DNA of 57,412 bases from an uncultured Pelagibacteraceae bacterium (GTDB taxonomy: Bacteria; Pseudomonadota; Alphaproteobacteria; Pelagibacterales; Pelagibacteraceae): contig CACDPY010000004.1 of the NCBI GenBank assembly GCA_902554765.1, forward strand, positions 1 through 57,412, written 5' to 3'. The notes below the pieces were generated by a model. That model did no database searches, was not told where the DNA came from, and saw only the letters and a list, made by a program, of their open reading frames with translations. How positions within the stretch are numbered: position 1 is the first letter of the stretch; every line of letters starts with the position of its first letter. The position numbers and the translations under genes are program-made. Below are positions 26,441 through 38,014 of this stretch, one piece after another.

Positions 26441-27098
26441 ATCCTGCTCCTCTTATTGTTTGAAGAAATTTTGGATTTTTTGGATCAATTTCAATTTTTT
26501 TTCTTAGTCGAGTAACAATTACATCAATTGATCTTTCCTTATCTAAATCAATCAAAGATCCAATATCCTCCCGTGAAAAAGTCTTACCAGGATTATTAAT
26601 CATTTTTTTTAAGATAGTTTTCTCTGTGTTATTAATTTTGAATTCTGCATTATCTCTATGTATTAATTGTTTGTTGAGATCAATTTTAATATTTTTAAAT
26701 TCTATTACATTTTTTTGAGATATACTTTTTGTTTTATCAACAATATTTTTAATCCTTAATATCAATTCTTTTGGTTCAAATGGTTTTGGTAGATAGTCAT
26801 CTGCACCCATCTCTAAACCTTCTACTCGATTGTTTGCCTCACCTTTAGCAGTCAATAGAATTATTGGTGTTTCAAGTTTTTTTTTATTTTGCTCAATAAA
26901 TTCTAACCCGCTTATACCTGGCATCATAATATCCAAAATTATTAGATCAAATTTTATTATTTTTACTTTTTTCGAGGCCTCCTCTCCATTTTCTGCTGTA
27001 GTAACTAAATAATTATTTTCATTCAAATATTTTTTAACTAACGATCTTATTCCTTCATCATCATCAACAACCAATATATGTGCTATAAAATTATCCAT
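26421..27098 (-). CDS. OmpR/PetR-family response regulator
   Basis: Two-component regulator, 225 aa. The receiver domain has acidic residues in ILVVDDDEGIRSL, the phospho-accepting Asp in DLIILDIMMPGISG (near residue 55) and the Lys in DDYLPKPFEPKEL. The C-terminal winged helix contains FSREDIGSLIDLDKERSIDVIVTRLRKKIE-like recognition elements. It sits between a MarR-type gene and an EnvZ-like kinase. In alphaproteobacteria the MarR-type PetP and OmpR-type PetR form such a pair and are required for bc1 expression, so PetR is a fair guess. petABC itself lies 8 kb away. Confidence 0.9.
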   Translation of the reverse strand: MDNFIAHILVVDDDEGIRSLVKKYLNENNYLVTTAENGEEASKKVKIIKFDLIILDIMMPGISGLEFIEQNKKKLETPIILLTAKGEANNRVEGLEMGADDYLPKPFEPKELILRIKNIVDKTKSISQKNVIEFKNIKIDLNKQLIHRDNAEFKINNTEKTILKKMINNPGKTFSREDIGSLIDLDKERSIDVIVTRLRKKIEIDPKNPKFLQTIRGAGYVLWIE

Positions 27099-27528
27099 TT
27101 ATTATTTTCACAAGCACATTATCAAAATTTACAACTTCTTCAGAGCTAGAATTTAGTAAAGCATTATAAATTCTTTTTTTTTGAATTTCAAAAATCTCAT
27201 TGAATATTTTTATACCTCTTTCATTCAAAAAAATATGCTTAATCCTTGTATCTTGATCATCTTTTTTAAAAAAAATTATATCTAATTTTGTTAAATCTTT
27301 GAGGACTCTGTTTAAACTTTGTTTTGTGACTTTAAGTTTTTTTAAAAGTTCTGTAATCGAAATGCCCTTATACATTGATATTAGATGAATGGCTTTTTGA
27401 TGGGCAATTCCAATTGAATATTTATCAAGAATTTTTTTAGAGTCAGAAAATGTTTCTCTATAACCTATGAACAATTTTTCAATTAAATCTTTGAGCTGGT
27501 CATCTTTAAGATATAAAAGTTCTTTCAT
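27091..27528 (-). CDS. MarR-family transcriptional regulator (PetP-like)
   Basis: Winged-helix regulator, 145 aa from the ATG at 27528 (MKELLYLKDDQ). Upstream in-frame starts up to 27591 add an unrelated hydrophobic stretch. The DNA-binding region reads GISITELLKKLKVTKQSLNRVLKDL, followed by the wing FFKKDDQDTRIKHIFLNERG, and dimerisation helices lie at both ends. It overlaps the response regulator by 8 bp, giving a petP-petR-like pair plus kinase. It diverges from ilvE across about 65 bp. Confidence 0.85.
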   Translation of the reverse strand: MKELLYLKDDQLKDLIEKLFIGYRETFSDSKKILDKYSIGIAHQKAIHLISMYKGISITELLKKLKVTKQSLNRVLKDLTKLDIIFFKKDDQDTRIKHIFLNERGIKIFNEIFEIQKKRIYNALLNSSSEEVVNFDNVLVKIING

Positions 27529-27593
27529 TACTAGTAAGTTATATTGACATATTAAAGATACAAAGATATTTTTCATTAATAATTTATTCAAAA

Positions 27594-28475
27594 ATGATAC
27601 CCTACGACAAGAGATCAGGAAAAATATGGTACAATGGCGAGTTAGTTGACTGGTCAGACGTTAAAGTTCATGTATTAAGTCACGGGCTCCATTATGCAAG
27701 TTGTGTTTTTGAAGGAGAACGTGTGTATGATGGGTCTATATTTAAGTTAGAAGAACACACTTCAAGATTATTTCACTCTGCAAAAAGAATGGGATTTGAG
27801 ATTCCTTATAGTGAAGATGAAATTAATAAAGCATCTAAAAAAATTATTACGACACAAAAAGTGGAGAATGGATATGTTAGACCAGTAGTTTGGAGAGGCA
27901 GTGAAATGATGGCTATTTCTGCGCAACAAACAAAAATTCATGTTGCGATAGCAACATGGGAGTGGGGCTCATATTTTGATCCAAAACTTAAAATTGATGG
28001 TATTAAATTAAATATTTCTAGCTGGCGAAGACCCGCACCCAATACAATTCCATGGGATACAAAAGCATCTGGACTTTATATGATTTGCACTCTTTCAAAA
28101 CATGAAGCGGAAAAACAAGGTTTTACAGACTCTTTAATGTTAGATCATGAAGGAAATGTTGCAGAGGCAACGGGCGCTAATATTTTTTTTAAAGATAAAA
28201 AAGGTGAATTGCATACACCAACTCCAGACTCTTTTTTAGACGGTATAACAAGAAGAGCGGTTATTGGAATTGCAAAATCCAAAAACATCAAAGTTAATGA
28301 GAGAAAGATTAAACCTGAAGAATTAAAAGATTTTGTAGGATGTTTTTTAACTGGAACTGCCGCAGAAGTTACACCTGTTTCATGTATTGCTGAAAATAAG
28401 TTTAAAGTTTGCGAATTGATAATAGATTTAAATGAAAGTTATCAAATTTTAGTAAAAAAGAAAAAAGCAGCCTAG
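27594..28475 (+). CDS. ilvE: Branched-chain amino acid aminotransferase
   Basis: Fold-type IV PLP aminotransferase, 293 aa, making Leu, Ile and Val from their 2-oxo acids. It opens with IWYNGELVDWSDVKVHVLSHGLHYASCVFEG. The PLP Lys is in PWDTKASGLYM, and the C-terminal signature LMLDHEGNVAEATGANIFF and FLTGTAAEVTPV follow. The TAG stop lies in a CTAG shared with the stop of convergent pgsA. Confidence 0.96.
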   Translation: MIPYDKRSGKIWYNGELVDWSDVKVHVLSHGLHYASCVFEGERVYDGSIFKLEEHTSRLFHSAKRMGFEIPYSEDEINKASKKIITTQKVENGYVRPVVWRGSEMMAISAQQTKIHVAIATWEWGSYFDPKLKIDGIKLNISSWRRPAPNTIPWDTKASGLYMICTLSKHEAEKQGFTDSLMLDHEGNVAEATGANIFFKDKKGELHTPTPDSFLDGITRRAVIGIAKSKNIKVNERKIKPEELKDFVGCFLTGTAAEVTPVSCIAENKFKVCELIIDLNESYQILVKKKKAA

Positions 28476-29056
28476 TCTTTGCTGTCTTCAGAAATTGCAT
28501 GATCTATTCCTTTGCGCATGTAATCATAACCAGTAAAGAGTGTTAGCGCTGCGGATAACCACAGTAGTACAATTCCAATAGTTTGTGCATTATAATCTTG
28601 AAAGTTAATAATTTTATTTCCTGTATCCCCAGAGAGCAGAAGAGCTATGGACACCATTTGTAATACAGTCTTTAGTTTAGCTAAGTTTGAAACTGGGAGT
28701 TTAATCTTTCCTTTTGCTAAAAATTCTCTTAAACCAGATATCAAAATTTCTCGTGTCAAAATTATTATTGCAGCAATTACCTCATAATTGCGAATAGTTC
28801 CATCCATTACCAACAAAATAAGTGCAGTAGCTACAATAATTTTATCTGCGATTGGATCTAGTAATTCACCAAGTTTAGACTCTTCACCGAGCAATCTAGC
28901 TAACATGCCATCTAGAAAATCTGTAAATGAAGCAACAATAAATAATATCAAAGCAGTTAGGTCTCCATAGGATCCAGGTAAGTAAAATGCCAATACAAAA
29001 AAAGGAACAATTAAAATTCGTCCTACAGTCAATATATTTGGTATTTTTCTAAGCAT
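28472..29056 (-). CDS. pgsA: CDP-diacylglycerol-glycerol-3-phosphate 3-phosphatidyltransferase
   Basis: Membrane enzyme of phosphatidylglycerol synthesis, 194 aa from the ATG at 29056 (MLRKIPNILT); the longer frame to 29119 overlaps uvrC and lacks family similarity. The CDP-alcohol phosphatidyltransferase motif D-x2-DG-x2-AR-x8-G-x3-D is present (DFLDGMLARLLGEESKLGELLDPIADK, about residues 58-84). Four or more hydrophobic helices are visible. It follows uvrC by 7 bp, as in many alphaproteobacteria. Confidence 0.95.
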   Translation of the reverse strand: MLRKIPNILTVGRILIVPFFVLAFYLPGSYGDLTALILFIVASFTDFLDGMLARLLGEESKLGELLDPIADKIIVATALILLVMDGTIRNYEVIAAIIILTREILISGLREFLAKGKIKLPVSNLAKLKTVLQMVSIALLLSGDTGNKIINFQDYNAQTIGIVLLWLSAALTLFTGYDYMRKGIDHAISEDSKD

Positions 29057-29063
29057 ATCTATT

Positions 29064-30899
29064 TTATTCGTGAAAGAAGTTATATATCTTTTTTGCGACT
29101 TTTGCTTCAACACCTTCAACTGATTTTATCTCATCAAGACTTGCAGACTCCACTGCTCGAGCAGATCCAAAATGGTTTAACAAAGCTCTTTTTCGAATAG
29201 CACCGATGCCATTTATCTGATCTAATAAAGATCTTTTAATACCTTTAGATCTTTTTGCTCTGTGAGAAGTAATAGCAAATCTATGGGCTTCATCTCTCAG
29301 TCTTTGCAAAAAAAATAGGGTAGGGTCATTTTTTTCAAATTTGAATAGTTTTCCGTTGTAGAAAAATGTTTCATCTCCACTATTTCTCATTTTTCCTTTG
29401 GCTATAGCAATCATGGGCAAATCATGTAATCCGAACTCATCTAGCACTTCTTTTGCTGATGAATACTGACCTTTTCCACCATCAATTAATATTAAATCTG
29501 GTAGGGTTAGATAGTTGCCCTTTTCAAGTATTGCCCTTTTAAATCTTCTGGACAGAACCTCTTTTAACATTGCGAAATCATCTTGTTCTGAACCTTTTAT
29601 TTTAATATCAAATTTTCTATATCTTTTCTTTAAAAAACCCTCGTTTCCAAAAGTTATCATAGCTCCAACACTATTTGTTCCTTGAATATGACTGTTATCA
29701 TATACCTCAACCAAACTAATACCATTTTTTAAGTTAAATTTTTTAGCAACTTTTTCGAATAGATCTTTGTTATTATTTGTTTCATAAATTTTTCTATTTA
29801 AAGACTCTTTGGCATTTTTTTCTGCCATATTAATTACTTTTGCTTTAGTTCCTTTTTTTGCTGTATTGATAGAAATAGTACTATTTTCTTTTTTACTTAA
29901 AGTTTCCTCAATTAATTTTTTATCATTAATTTCAATATTAATTATTATTAGTTTTGGAACACTTTTGTTTTCATAGAACTGCATCAAGAAAGAAGACATT
30001 ATTTCAGTAATATTTTGATCAGGATCATGTTTTGGGAAATAAGCTTGATTTCCCCAGTTTTGTTTTGATCTGTAAAAAAAAACTTGGATACAAGTTTTAC
30101 CAGACTCTTTGTATGCAGCTATAACATCTGCATCAACTAAATTTGCTTCATTAATTCTTTGAGAGGATTGAATTATGTTTAGTGATTTTATTCTATCTCT
30201 AAAGATTGAAGCTTTTTCAAAATCAAGTTGTTCACTAGCGTCTTCCATTTCTTTAGATAAATTTTTTTGAATATCCCTAGATTTGCCCGAAACAAATTGT
30301 ATAGCTTGGTCTACTGATTTTTTATAATCATTTTTATCAATATAACCTACGCATGGACCCGAACATCTCTTGATTTGATAAAGAATACAAGGTCTTTTTC
30401 TATTTTTGAAAGTTCCGTCATCACAAACCCTTAATTGAAATATTTTTTGAAGCATCTTAATAGTCCAGTTTGCAGTACCTGCTGAAGCGAATGGACCAAA
30501 ATAAAATCCTTCCTTATCTTTTTTTCCCCTATGTTTAGTAACTCTAGGCCATTGATCTTTTTCACCAATGAAAATAAATGGGAAAGATTTATCATCTTTA
30601 AGTAAAATATTAAATTTTGGTTTGTGCTTTTTAATTAAGTTTGCTTCCAAAAGTAACGCTTCACTCTCGTTTGCAGTTGTGGTTATCTCCAGCTTAAAAG
30701 TCTGAGACAACATTCTTTCAGTTCTAATAATATGATTTTTTTCAGAAACATAACTCTTTAATCTATTTGGAAGATTTTTTGCTTTACCAACGTAAAGAAT
30801 ATCATCTTTATGATTCAGCATTCTATACACCCCAGGACTTTTAGGAATTAATGGTAGTTCTTTTTTAATTACTTCTTTTCCAAGTTCAGAGCTTTTCAT
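29064..30899 (-). CDS. uvrC: Excinuclease ABC subunit C
   Basis: Dual-incision nuclease of nucleotide excision repair, 611 aa from the ATG at 30899; extension to 30929 needs TTG. Domains in order: GIY-YIG nuclease ([24 protein letters not shown]), a Cys-containing stretch, the UVR motif ([16 protein letters not shown], near 205), the RNase H-like C-terminal nuclease ([11 protein letters not shown] and [10 protein letters not shown]) and tandem helix-hairpin-helix ([18 protein letters not shown]). It overlaps folB by 14 bp. UvrB is upstream in the same run. Confidence 0.97.
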   Translation of the reverse strand: MKSSELGKEVIKKELPLIPKSPGVYRMLNHKDDILYVGKAKNLPNRLKSYVSEKNHIIRTERMLSQTFKLEITTTANESEALLLEANLIKKHKPKFNILLKDDKSFPFIFIGEKDQWPRVTKHRGKKDKEGFYFGPFASAGTANWTIKMLQKIFQLRVCDDGTFKNRKRPCILYQIKRCSGPCVGYIDKNDYKKSVDQAIQFVSGKSRDIQKNLSKEMEDASEQLDFEKASIFRDRIKSLNIIQSSQRINEANLVDADVIAAYKESGKTCIQVFFYRSKQNWGNQAYFPKHDPDQNITEIMSSFLMQFYENKSVPKLIIINIEINDKKLIEETLSKKENSTISINTAKKGTKAKVINMAEKNAKESLNRKIYETNNNKDLFEKVAKKFNLKNGISLVEVYDNSHIQGTNSVGAMITFGNEGFLKKRYRKFDIKIKGSEQDDFAMLKEVLSRRFKRAILEKGNYLTLPDLILIDGGKGQYSSAKEVLDEFGLHDLPMIAIAKGKMRNSGDETFFYNGKLFKFEKNDPTLFFLQRLRDEAHRFAITSHRAKRSKGIKRSLLDQINGIGAIRKRALLNHFGSARAVESASLDEIKSVEGVEAKVAKKIYNFFHE

Positions 30900-31311
30900 G
30901 GCTTCTCTTTTTGGTAATTTGAATACCAACTGACGAACAATCTTTTAAAATTTCTAATTTTTCAATTTTAAGCATGATTTTGCCAATACGTTTATCTTTA
31001 AATAAAATATCAAAAACATCCTCTGCCAAAGTTTCTAAAAAATTATAATGTTTATTTTTAGTAAGTTTTTTAATTAATTTTACTACTTGTCCGTAATTTA
31101 CAATAGATTTGATATCTTTATCATTTGTTGGTTTTTTATCTTCATAATCAATTTCAAGACTAAATTTTACTTTTTGCGGTTTTTCTTTTTCAAAATTATA
31201 ATATCCAAGTTTGAGATCTAGCTTAAGCTCATTAATTAGAATTTTCTTTTCATAATTGAATAAACTTTTATTTTTGTCTAGTTTTACAATTTTAAGATTA
31301 TTTTTTTTCAT
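30886..31311 (-). CDS. folB: Dihydroneopterin aldolase (FolB)
   Basis: Folate-pathway protein, 141 aa, slightly longer than the usual 120. It has the FolB tunnel-fold pattern [32 protein letters not shown], then [29 protein letters not shown] with the conserved Glu, and [10 protein letters not shown] at the end. It cleaves 7,8-dihydroneopterin to the 6-hydroxymethyl pterin. It starts 4 bp inside the upstream SDR gene, which resembles pteridine reductases, so the pair is probably a folate module. Confidence 0.88.
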   Translation of the reverse strand: MKKNNLKIVKLDKNKSLFNYEKKILINELKLDLKLGYYNFEKEKPQKVKFSLEIDYEDKKPTNDKDIKSIVNYGQVVKLIKKLTKNKHYNFLETLAEDVFDILFKDKRIGKIMLKIEKLEILKDCSSVGIQITKKRSHEKL

Positions 31312-32060
31312 TCTTTTCCTATAACGTCAGGTGTTTGCCAATTTAAACTTTGCCCACTATCTATAGCTAATACTTGCCCTGTAATAGAACTGTTTTTAAT
31401 AAAAAAGTCAACAGCATTGCAAATCTCTTTGACATCCACTTGTTGTCTCAAAGGTGTCGCTAAATATTGTTTTTTAAAATGTTTATCTGTTTGTCTTTTA
31501 TTTTTAATTGTAGGACCTGGAGCTATTCCATTCACCCTGATATTTGGAGATAAAGTCATAGCACTAGTTTTCGTTAATGTGTAAAGCCCAGTTTTACTCA
31601 ATGTATATGAAAAAAAAAATGGAGTTAACTTAAAAACTCTTTGATCAATAATATTAATAATATTATTATTTTTACCTCTCACATTCTTAGCAAATTCTTT
31701 AGTCAAATAAGCGGGAGCCTTTAGGTTTACATTTAAGTGATGGTTCCAGCTTTTAGAGGTAAAATTATTCAAGTTGTCGTTTTCAAATAATGAAGCATTA
31801 TTGATCAAACAATTAAAATATTTTAATTTTGATTTTGAAAACTTGATGATTTTTTTTAAATCTTTTTCTTTTGAAAGATCACCTTTAATTAAATAAACTT
31901 TTGTATTATTTTTGATCAGATCTTTTTTAAGTTTTTCAGCACTACCTTTAGAATTATTATAATGAATAACGATCTCTTTTCCTGGACCAGATAGTTTTTT
32001 TGCTATAGCAGCACCTATTCTAGTGGCGGCTCCAGTAATAATTATCTTATTTGCTTCCAT
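31308..32060 (-). CDS. SDR-family reductase, pteridine/dihydrofolate reductase-like (FolM-like)
   Basis: Short-chain dehydrogenase, 250 aa. The cofactor motif [15 protein letters not shown] has an Arg after the second Gly position, a feature of NADPH-using pteridine reductases (TGxxxRIG). Next come INNASLFEN (the NAG motif region), the catalytic Tyr-Lys in [10 protein letters not shown], and [10 protein letters not shown]. The ending [14 protein letters not shown] strand is intact. Coupling to folB suggests reduction of dihydrofolate or dihydromonapterin. A generic SDR with another substrate cannot be excluded. Confidence 0.78.
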   Translation of the reverse strand: MEANKIIITGAATRIGAAIAKKLSGPGKEIVIHYNNSKGSAEKLKKDLIKNNTKVYLIKGDLSKEKDLKKIIKFSKSKLKYFNCLINNASLFENDNLNNFTSKSWNHHLNVNLKAPAYLTKEFAKNVRGKNNNIINIIDQRVFKLTPFFFSYTLSKTGLYTLTKTSAMTLSPNIRVNGIAPGPTIKNKRQTDKHFKKQYLATPLRQQVDVKEICNAVDFFIKNSSITGQVLAIDSGQSLNWQTPDVIGKE

Positions 32061-34213
32061 TTTTTTTTACCTTTTTGAGCTCTAGTGCCAGGTAAACCCA
32101 TTGTTGATCTACCCTTAGGGTAAATTTTATTATTTGCACTATATTGTTTTACTTTGGGATTTAAAACAATTTCTAATTCTGATGCCTCTAATTTTCGAAT
32201 TTCATCTCTTATTTTAGCCGCTTCCTCAAATTCAAGATTTGTTGCAGCATCTTTCATTTTTTTATTGAGAGCTTTTAAATGTTTTTTAAGGTTTCCACCA
32301 ATATTTTCATCCGTTCCAACCTTGACATAATCTTTTTCATAAACACTCTCCAAAACATCACCAATTTCTTTTTTTATACTTGCTGCACTAATTTTATGCT
32401 TTTTATTATAAGCAACTTGAATTGATCTTCTTCTATCTGTTTCTTTAATTGCATTTTTAATACTTTTGGTTTCTTTATCAGCATAAAGAATTACCTTTCC
32501 GTCCAAATTTCTAGCTGCTCTTCCAATGGTCTGAATTAACGAAGTTTCAGATCTTAGAAAGCCCTCTTTGTCAGCATCTAAAATTCCAACTAAAGCACAT
32601 TCGGGAATATCTAAACCTTCTCTTAGAAGGTTAATACCAACTAAAACGTCAAACACTCCCAATCTTAAGTCTCTCATAATTTCTATTCTCTCAAGAGTAT
32701 CGATATCAGAGTGCATATATCTAACTTTAATTCCATTTTCGTGAAGATACTCTGTTAAATCTTCAGCCATTTTTTTTGTTAAAGTTGTTACTAAAACTCT
32801 ATAATTATTTTCTACAACTTTTTTACATTCATGCATTAAATCATCGACTTGATTTTTTGCTGGTCTTATTTCAACTGGGGGATCAATTAACCCTGTAGGT
32901 CTAATAACCTGTTCTACAAATTTATTTTTAACTTGTTTTAACTCCCATGGCCCGGGGGTAGCTGATACAAAAACTGTTTGAGTTCTCATAGCATCCCATT
33001 CTTCAAATTTAAGAGGACGGTTATCCATACAAGAGGGTAATCTAAAACCATATTCTGCAAGATTACTTTTTCTTGACCTGTCTCCTTTGTACATTCCATT
33101 TAATTGTGGAACTGTTACATGACATTCATCGACGAAAATTAAAGTATTATCAGGAAAGTATTCAAAAAGAGTAGGGGGTGGTTCACCAGGTTTTCTACCT
33201 GATAAAAACCTTGAGTAATTCTCAATACCAGCGCAAGAACCAGTTGCTTCAATCATCTCTAAATCAAATTTAGTTCTTTCCTCTAATCTTTGCGCCTCAA
33301 GTAATTTATTTTGTACTTTAAATTTTTCTAAAGTTACTTCTAACTCTTTTTTAATTTTAATTATTGCTTGTTCTATAGTTGGTTTTGGAGTGATGTAGTG
33401 ACTATTTGCATAAATTTTTATTATATCAAGTTCACTTACCAAATCTCCTGTAAGAGGGTCAAACTCTTCTACTTTTTCCAACTTATCTCCAAATAAACTT
33501 AATCTCCAGGCACGATCTTCAAGGTGAGAAGGAAAGATTTCTAAATATTCACCACGAGCTCTAAATGTACCTCTATAAAAATTTTGATCGTTTCTTTTAT
33601 ATTGAAGTGCTACTAATGATTTTATTAATTCTTCTCTATTATAATCATAGTTAACTTTTAAGCTTAAAGTCATCTTGCTATATGCTTCAACTGAACCTAG
33701 TCCATAAATACAAGAGACACTTGATACAATAATCACATCATCTCTCTCCAATAAAGATCTTGTTGCAGAGTGCCGCATACGATCTATCTGTTCATTAATT
33801 GATGCTTCTTTTTCAATATAAGTGTCTGAACGAGGAACGTATGCCTCTGGAGTATAATAATCATAGTAAGACACAAAATACTCAACAGCATTATCTGGAA
33901 AAAAAGATTTCATTTCTCCATAAAGTTGGGCAGCTAAAGTTTTGTTAGGTGCTAGAATTAATGCTGGTCTATTGGTTTTTTCAATAACCTTAGCCATCGT
34001 AAAAGTTTTTCCTGAACCCGTAACACCAAGTAAAACTTGGCTCAGTTGATCTTTATTTGCGCCATTTACTAATTGTTTAATTGCTTCAGGCTGATCACCA
34101 GCAGGTTTAAAATCAGTTTTCATTTGAAATTTTTTTCCACCCTCAAGTTTAGGGCTTATTGCAGGATTTTTATTCTGCACAGCTGTAATTAGATCTTGAT
34201 AAGTGTTCTGCAT
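32042..34213 (-). CDS. uvrB: Excinuclease ABC subunit B
   Basis: Damage-verifying helicase of nucleotide excision repair, 723 aa. Walker A is in [16 protein letters not shown] (near residue 65). The beta-hairpin [20 protein letters not shown] that clamps DNA follows, then the DECH box ([13 protein letters not shown]) and helicase motif VI (QTIGRAARN). The C-terminal UVR motif ([18 protein letters not shown]) binds UvrC. The 3' end overlaps the SDR start by 19 bp. It diverges from aspC across 35 bp. Confidence 0.98.
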   Translation of the reverse strand: MQNTYQDLITAVQNKNPAISPKLEGGKKFQMKTDFKPAGDQPEAIKQLVNGANKDQLSQVLLGVTGSGKTFTMAKVIEKTNRPALILAPNKTLAAQLYGEMKSFFPDNAVEYFVSYYDYYTPEAYVPRSDTYIEKEASINEQIDRMRHSATRSLLERDDVIIVSSVSCIYGLGSVEAYSKMTLSLKVNYDYNREELIKSLVALQYKRNDQNFYRGTFRARGEYLEIFPSHLEDRAWRLSLFGDKLEKVEEFDPLTGDLVSELDIIKIYANSHYITPKPTIEQAIIKIKKELEVTLEKFKVQNKLLEAQRLEERTKFDLEMIEATGSCAGIENYSRFLSGRKPGEPPPTLFEYFPDNTLIFVDECHVTVPQLNGMYKGDRSRKSNLAEYGFRLPSCMDNRPLKFEEWDAMRTQTVFVSATPGPWELKQVKNKFVEQVIRPTGLIDPPVEIRPAKNQVDDLMHECKKVVENNYRVLVTTLTKKMAEDLTEYLHENGIKVRYMHSDIDTLERIEIMRDLRLGVFDVLVGINLLREGLDIPECALVGILDADKEGFLRSETSLIQTIGRAARNLDGKVILYADKETKSIKNAIKETDRRRSIQVAYNKKHKISAASIKKEIGDVLESVYEKDYVKVGTDENIGGNLKKHLKALNKKMKDAATNLEFEEAAKIRDEIRKLEASELEIVLNPKVKQYSANNKIYPKGRSTMGLPGTRAQKGKKKWKQIR

Positions 34214-34236
34214 TATTTATAAAACTAATAGATTAA

Positions 34237-35436
<1,200 letters not shown>

Positions 35437-35437
35437 T

Positions 35438-36382
35438 TTAGTGAGATAAAAACTTTTCAGCCTCAAGTGCAGCCATACATCCCATACCTGCAGCGGTTAC
35501 AGCTTGCCTAAACGTTTTGTCCTTTACGTCTCCTGCAGCGTAAACTCCAGGAACATTAGTTTCAGTAGAGTCTGGTTTGGTAATTAAATATCCTTCATTA
35601 TCCATTTTTAACTGTTCTTTAAATAAAGATGTTGCTGGATCATGACCAATTGCAACAAATAAACCATCAACTTTGATCTCTTCAATTTTATTCGTTTTTA
35701 CATTTTTTATTTTAATACCTTTGACGTTTTTGGGCTCTTTATCACCAATCACATCTTCGACTACGGTATCCCAAATAATTTCTATTTTTTTATTTTCCAT
35801 TAATTTTTTTTGAAGCATTTTTTCAGCTCTTAAGCTGTCACGTCTGTGGATTAATTTTACTTTTGAAGCAAACTTTGTAAGAAACATTGCTTCCTCTACA
35901 GCAGCATTTCCGCCACCAACAACTGCAACTTCTTTATCTTTAAAGAAGAAACCATCACATGTTGCACATGCCGAAACTCCAAAGCCTCTAAATTCTTGTT
36001 CTGATTTTATATTTAACCATCTTGCCTGGGCACCTGTAGAAATTATAATACTGTCAGCAGTATATTTTTGACCACTATCCCCAACAGCCTCGAACGGTGT
36101 TGATTTTAAATTTACTGATCCGATATGGTCTTCTATCATTTCAGTTCCAACTGCTTTAGCTTGATCTTTCATTTGATCCATCAACCATGGACCTTGAATT
36201 ACATCAGCAAAACCAGGATAGTTTTCAACGTCAGTTGTAGTTGTTAATTGTCCACCTGGTTCTGAACCATAAACTAATATTGGATTTAACATTGCGCGTG
36301 CTGCATAAACAGCAGCCGTGTATCCGGCGGGACCAGATCCAATTATTAACACTTTTGTGTGTTTTGTTGGATTTTGACTCAT
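35438..36382 (-). CDS. trxB: Thioredoxin reductase
   Basis: NADPH-dependent flavoenzyme, 314 aa. The FAD motif GSGPAGYTAAVYAARA is at the N-terminus. The redox-active CATCDG motif is near residue 145, followed by the NADPH motif VVGGGNAAVEEAMF. The C-terminal FAD segment GVYAAGDVKDKTFRQAVTAAGMGCMAALEAE is complete. It supplies reduced thioredoxin. It diverges from the ELM1-like gene across 21 bp. Confidence 0.97.
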   Translation of the reverse strand: MSQNPTKHTKVLIIGSGPAGYTAAVYAARAMLNPILVYGSEPGGQLTTTTDVENYPGFADVIQGPWLMDQMKDQAKAVGTEMIEDHIGSVNLKSTPFEAVGDSGQKYTADSIIISTGAQARWLNIKSEQEFRGFGVSACATCDGFFFKDKEVAVVGGGNAAVEEAMFLTKFASKVKLIHRRDSLRAEKMLQKKLMENKKIEIIWDTVVEDVIGDKEPKNVKGIKIKNVKTNKIEEIKVDGLFVAIGHDPATSLFKEQLKMDNEGYLITKPDSTETNVPGVYAAGDVKDKTFRQAVTAAGMGCMAALEAEKFLSH

Positions 36383-36403
36383 ATGGAAGCTATATAGTGA
36401 TTA

Positions 36404-37342
36404 ATGACTAAATTAAAAGGCATATTATTAACCCAAGGAATGCATGGAATGATTAGCCAGGTAGAGGGCCTAGCAAAAGCATTAGATTTAGATTTTACTC
36501 ACCATACAGTTGAAACAAATAAATTTTGGAAATTATTTCCTCCTAAATTAACACCCATTTCTCAAAGTGTATTTAAAAAAATTAATTCAGAAGATTTTGA
36601 TGTAATAATTTCATGTGGCAGAAAAAGTGTTATCCCGTCAATTTATCTTAAAAAAAATTCATTTAAAAAAGTTACAAATATTCATATTCAGGACCCTAAA
36701 GTAAACTTAGATAACTTTAGTTATGTTATTGCACCAGAGCACGATGGGCTAAATGGTGAAAATGTTTTTTCAACAAAAGGAGCCATTCATTACCTTACAA
36801 AAGAAGAAATTAGCAATCACACCAATTATCTTAAAGATAGATTGAATACAGCAAAAGAGTATTTTCTATTGATTTTAGGTGGCCCAACAAAACATTATGA
36901 TTATTCAAATGAAAACATTTCAAATATTTTTAATTTGTTTAATGATTTAGTTAAGAAAAATAACCTTCAAGGAATTATAGTTCCATCAATGAGAACACCT
37001 AAAAATATAATTGAATTTGCAAAAAATAGTTTAGGTGAAAACAGCTTAGTAATAGATACTGTTGATAAAAAAGCCTATTTATCTGCTCTATCCCTAGCTA
37101 AATATATTGCTGTAACATGCGATTCTACTTCTATGATTTCTGAAGCAGCTATGACGGGAAAACCAATTTATGTTGCCGATATTCCAACAAAAAAAAATGA
37201 TTTTAGAATTAAGAAATTTAACAAACTTTTTAATCAACTAAATATTATTAAAAAACTAGAAAATAAATTAGAGACTTGGCACTATGAAAATCTTGATGAA
37301 ACTAGTAGAATTGCAAAGCAAATAAAAAAAAAATTAATTTAA
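36404..37342 (+). CDS. ELM1-like protein (mitochondrial fission ELM1 family)
   Basis: Protein of 312 aa resembling the bacterial relatives of plant ELM1 (formerly DUF1022). Visible features are the opening LKGILLTQGMHGMISQVEGLAKAL, the central ISCGRKSVIPSIYLK and IHIQDPKVNLDNFSYVIAPEHDGLNG, and the C-terminal VTCDSTSMISEAAMTGKPIYV. The last segment looks like the sugar-nucleotide-binding half of GT-B glycosyltransferases such as MurG. Bacterial members have no proven role; a glycosyltransferase-like fold is inference. It is coupled to the next gene by a TAATG overlap. Confidence 0.7.
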   Translation: MTKLKGILLTQGMHGMISQVEGLAKALDLDFTHHTVETNKFWKLFPPKLTPISQSVFKKINSEDFDVIISCGRKSVIPSIYLKKNSFKKVTNIHIQDPKVNLDNFSYVIAPEHDGLNGENVFSTKGAIHYLTKEEISNHTNYLKDRLNTAKEYFLLILGGPTKHYDYSNENISNIFNLFNDLVKKNNLQGIIVPSMRTPKNIIEFAKNSLGENSLVIDTVDKKAYLSALSLAKYIAVTCDSTSMISEAAMTGKPIYVADIPTKKNDFRIKKFNKLFNQLNIIKKLENKLETWHYENLDETSRIAKQIKKKLI

Positions 37343-38004
37343 TGTCATTTTTAAATTCAATTCAAACTCAGTCAAAAAAACATGAATTTCCTTTTGATCA
37401 CTGGGAATATAATAATGCACTTACAGATGGAGCAATAGAAGAAATAGTTAAAGCTGACATTCCGGATGTAAGCAAGCACAATCTTAACTACGATGGAACC
37501 AGAGCAATTGATGGTGGTGCAGCAGAATTTAGAGAGGGAATAGCTTCTGGAGGTGAGGCAATTAAATTTAGATGTTTTGTGACAAAAGAAAACGAAAAAC
37601 AATTTCCAAATCTAGTTAAATTTATCAATGAATTACAATCAAAAGAAGTTCATCAAACTATTTCAAAAATGATCGATAGAGATTTATCGAACTCATATGT
37701 TAGAGTTGAAGTTATTTGTGATAGGGAGGGTTTTTGGTTAAAGCCTCATTGTGATATTAAAGAAAAACTGATGTCAGGATTAATATTTGTAAATAACGCC
37801 AACGAATCTGAAGAACTTGGAACAGATTTTTATAATGATAAATTAGAAAAAGTAAAAACAGTTCCTTATAAAAATAATTACGGATATATGTTTACTAGTG
37901 GCCCGAATACCTGGCATGGCATGGAGAAAAAAAAAATCGTAAAAGAGAGACGTTGCATTCAAGTGAATTATGTTACTTTCAAAACTGACTGGAAGGTTGA
38001 ATAG
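37342..38004 (+). CDS. 2-oxoglutarate/Fe(II)-dependent oxygenase-like protein
   Basis: Protein of 220 aa. A likely jelly-roll Fe(II) site is visible: the HxD pair in FWLKPHCDIKEK (near residue 131), a distal His in GPNTWHGMEKKKI, and an Arg in RRCIQVNYVTF that could bind 2-oxoglutarate. A downstream GTDFYNDKLEKVKTVPYKNN segment fits the strand order. The substrate is unknown. The 1-base overlap with the ELM1-like gene suggests a shared operon, possibly surface-glycan or small-molecule modification, which is inference only. Confidence 0.6.
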   Translation: MSFLNSIQTQSKKHEFPFDHWEYNNALTDGAIEEIVKADIPDVSKHNLNYDGTRAIDGGAAEFREGIASGGEAIKFRCFVTKENEKQFPNLVKFINELQSKEVHQTISKMIDRDLSNSYVRVEVICDREGFWLKPHCDIKEKLMSGLIFVNNANESEELGTDFYNDKLEKVKTVPYKNNYGYMFTSGPNTWHGMEKKKIVKERRCIQVNYVTFKTDWKVE

Positions 38005-38014
38005 GCGAGTTTTT

